NCBI GenBank assembly: GCA_964644465.1
Contig: CAZXVU010000052.1
Span: forward strand, 1-13,522
DNA length: 13,522 bases
Origin: CAZXVU01 sp964644465
Lineage (GTDB): Bacteria > Chlamydiota > Chlamydiia > Chlamydiales > SM23-39
Direction: 5' to 3'
Part shown: positions 11,802-13,522 of the stretch, in pieces
Layout: the number at the start of each line of letters is the position of its first letter
How positions within the stretch are numbered: position 1 is the first letter of the stretch
Position numbers and translations under genes: made by a program
Notes under the pieces: model-generated
Seen by the model: the letters and a program-made list of their open reading frames with translations, nothing else
What the model was told of the DNA's origin: nothing
Databases searched by the model: none

Positions 11802-13522
11802 ATGCGGCTTCCTGCTCCCCGGTCAATTACGTTCACCCCGTTTCAAGAAGATTGGAAAGGCTATCGCTTAAGTTTCCTGCGCAATGACTGTTTGGCCGCT
11901 CTTGCCGTTGCATTGATGACTATCCCTCAATCGATTGCGTATTCGCTCCTGGCAGGGCTCCCTCCAGCAGCGGGTTTGTTCTCGGCGATCTTCGGAACGA
12001 TTTTCACCGCATCTTTCGGTTCCTCAAGACAGCTTGTTTCAGGCCCGAGCACAGGAACAGCGATCCTGATCCAAACCTCAATCTCTGAAATTCTCGCCAA
12101 TTATTTTGAAAATGCAGTGGGCGCAGAAAAAGAGGCGATCATTCTCCATATCCTCACCCAAATCGTGATGATTATGGGCATTATCCAAATTGGAGCTGCC
12201 TTTTTCAATGTCAATAAGCTGCTTCAATTTGTAAGCAGACCCGTGATCTTGGGATACTTTGCGGGGATCATCGTGGCGATTGTCGTCACGCAGCTTTATT
12301 ATTTCACAGGCATTACTTCTCCGAATGGGGCAGAGCCTATTCTTCTGCAAGCCTGGGCATTTCTATTTCATCTAGACCAGATCAATTTATTTACCGCATT
12401 TGTCGGCTTAGTGAGCATAGTCTCCCTCCTTTTTTTTCGGAAAATATTGAAAAATTGGCCGGATGCTCTTTTCATGTTGATCCTAGCTGCCCTTCTAGCT
12501 GATGGGATCAATCATTGGATGCATGAACCTACCGTCGCGCGATTGGGCGATTTTGAAGAAGTGGGAGAGCCCATCCCCCATCTAACCTTGCCGTTGATCG
12601 ACCTCTCTCTTCTCAATAAGATCTTCCCAGCCGCTGTGGCGATTTCTCTCTTGGCCATTCTTGAGGTCTTTTCCATTTCCCGCAATTTCGCCGCAAGGAC
12701 AGGCCAGCAAGTCCAAGTGAATCAAGACGTATTCGGCCTAGGCATTGGAAATGTCGTCCTTTCGTTTATCTCTGGCTCTTTGCCAGCTTCAGGCAGCGCA
12801 AGCCGTACATCGCTCAACTTCAGGATGAATGCCAAAACTCGGCTCGCTGCCATCCTGAGCGGGATTCTTACTGCTATCATCATTTTCTTTTGCTGGCCGC
12901 TGGTCAAGCATATCCCTCTTGCCGCCCTTGCAGGACTTTTGATGGCGACGATCCCTGCCTTGATGAATTGGAGCGAGATCAAACTCTGTTTCCGCGCCAC
13001 ACGCGAAGATGCTTGGGTATTCCTCTTAACGTTTCTCTCTACGTTGATTTTCAGCCTTGATATGGCCTTCTTCATTGGGATCGTCATTTCGATCGGGACC
13101 TATCTCAAGAAATCCGCTACCCCCACTCTTGTCGAATATGCCTTTAATTCAAAAGGGCGCCTGATGGTCATCAGCCCTAAGGAAGATGTTCATCGAAAAG
13201 TTCGCATCATTGGAATCGGAGGGGAGCTCTATTTTGCCTCTGCGGAAGTCATTCAAACAGCTCTTCAGTCAATCACCGAAGATAGGAATGTGCAAGCGAT
13301 CGTTCTCCGCCTAAACAACGTCTATCATATGGACGCATCTATGTGTCTTTCGATACAGCGGCTGCATGAGATTCTGCAATCTACAGGACGCCATCTGGTG
13401 ATTAGCGGACTCACTGAAGAAGTTTGGCATGTATTTCATAGGGCCGGACTCGTGAAACTGATCGGCCTGGATAATCTCTACTTCACAGACGAAAGCAATC
13501 CCCAATTTTCCACATGGAAAGC
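11802..13522 (+). CDS. SulP-family (SLC26-like) anion transporter with STAS domain, cut by the window end
   Basis: The reading frame stays open from ATG 11802 to the window edge (573 codons visible). The start has AGGAG 7 nt upstream. The N-terminal half is a multi-helix membrane domain (about 28-440) with the SulP signature IPQSIAYSLLAGLPP (41-55) and the conserved SGSASRTSLNFRMNAKTRLAAI (from 330), which matches the family's G-x-S-R-T-x-x-N motif. A cytoplasmic STAS domain (about 460-565) follows; its GELYFASAE strand begins near 474 and the DAS at 511-513 occupies the position of the anti-sigma-antagonist phospho-site loop. Family members carry sulfate, bicarbonate, dicarboxylates or other anions in the inner membrane, and substrate cannot be told from this sequence. 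The visible length is already close to a full SulP protein, so the stop is probably soon beyond the edge. Confidence 0.93.
   Translation, partial: MRLPAPRSITFTPFQEDWKGYRLSFLRNDCLAALAVALMTIPQSIAYSLLAGLPPAAGLFSAIFGTIFTASFGSSRQLVSGPSTGTAILIQTSISEILANYFENAVGAEKEAIILHILTQIVMIMGIIQIGAAFFNVNKLLQFVSRPVILGYFAGIIVAIVVTQLYYFTGITSPNGAEPILLQAWAFLFHLDQINLFTAFVGLVSIVSLLFFRKILKNWPDALFMLILAALLADGINHWMHEPTVARLGDFEEVGEPIPHLTLPLIDLSLLNKIFPAAVAISLLAILEVFSISRNFAARTGQQVQVNQDVFGLGIGNVVLSFISGSLPASGSASRTSLNFRMNAKTRLAAILSGILTAIIIFFCWPLVKHIPLAALAGLLMATIPALMNWSEIKLCFRATREDAWVFLLTFLSTLIFSLDMAFFIGIVISIGTYLKKSATPTLVEYAFNSKGRLMVISPKEDVHRKVRIIGIGGELYFASAEVIQTALQSITEDRNVQAIVLRLNNVYHMDASMCLSIQRLHEILQSTGRHLVISGLTEEVWHVFHRAGLVKLIGLDNLYFTDESNPQFSTWK

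Overview
The window is most consistent with the chromosome of an environmental chlamydia (order Parachlamydiales or a close relative). The evidence is protein content and order: a CT398/CdsZ-type zinc-ribbon coiled-coil protein directly upstream of rnpB, the glyA-clpP1-dapF block that is also contiguous in Chlamydia, a SWIM-containing SNF2 helicase of the CT708 type, der, and a small protein with a bilobed hydrophobic domain like chlamydial inclusion membrane proteins. Alanine dehydrogenase and a SulP transporter, as far as I recall, are not features of this block in the human-pathogenic Chlamydia, which points to an amoeba-associated relative. The genus cannot be fixed from sequence alone.

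Layout. Positions 1-110 (minus) are the 5' part of the RNase P RNA, cut by the window edge, followed upstream on the same strand by the cdsZ-like gene (124-891). A divergent intergenic region (892-1077) precedes a plus-strand gene cluster: glyA (1078-2610), clpP1 (2663-3271), dapF (3246-4022, overlapping clpP1), ald (4060-5169) and a two-helix duplicated membrane microprotein (5181-5447). Short gaps and one overlap suggest a single operon. Next comes a gene with its own extended -10 promoter, encoding a 1231-residue SWIM/SNF2 protein (5569-9264). A convergent minus-strand gene for a 199-residue Inc-like protein (9472-10071) follows. An AT-rich divergent promoter region then separates it from der (10206-11549), and the window ends inside a SulP/STAS anion transporter (from 11802).

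How the genes fit together. The glyA-clpP1-dapF-ald cluster is notable because, in Chlamydia, GlyA and DapF have been reported to supply D-alanine and D-glutamate by side activities. With DapF's normal product (meso-DAP) and Ald acting on L-alanine, most amino acids of the peptidoglycan stem peptide could be supplied or controlled from one transcript. This is inference built on published family knowledge.

The most unusual non-coding feature is a pair of related intergenic elements (9282-9470 and 11572-11732). They are built from CAGGAT/ATCCTG hexamers, often spaced exactly 9 nt apart, and contain nested hairpins. Each has a central CCCC-stem hairpin with a three-base loop; the two differ in sequence but both retain pairing. 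They bracket the Inc-like gene and der. I found no CRISPR array, tRNA, transposase gene or phage gene.
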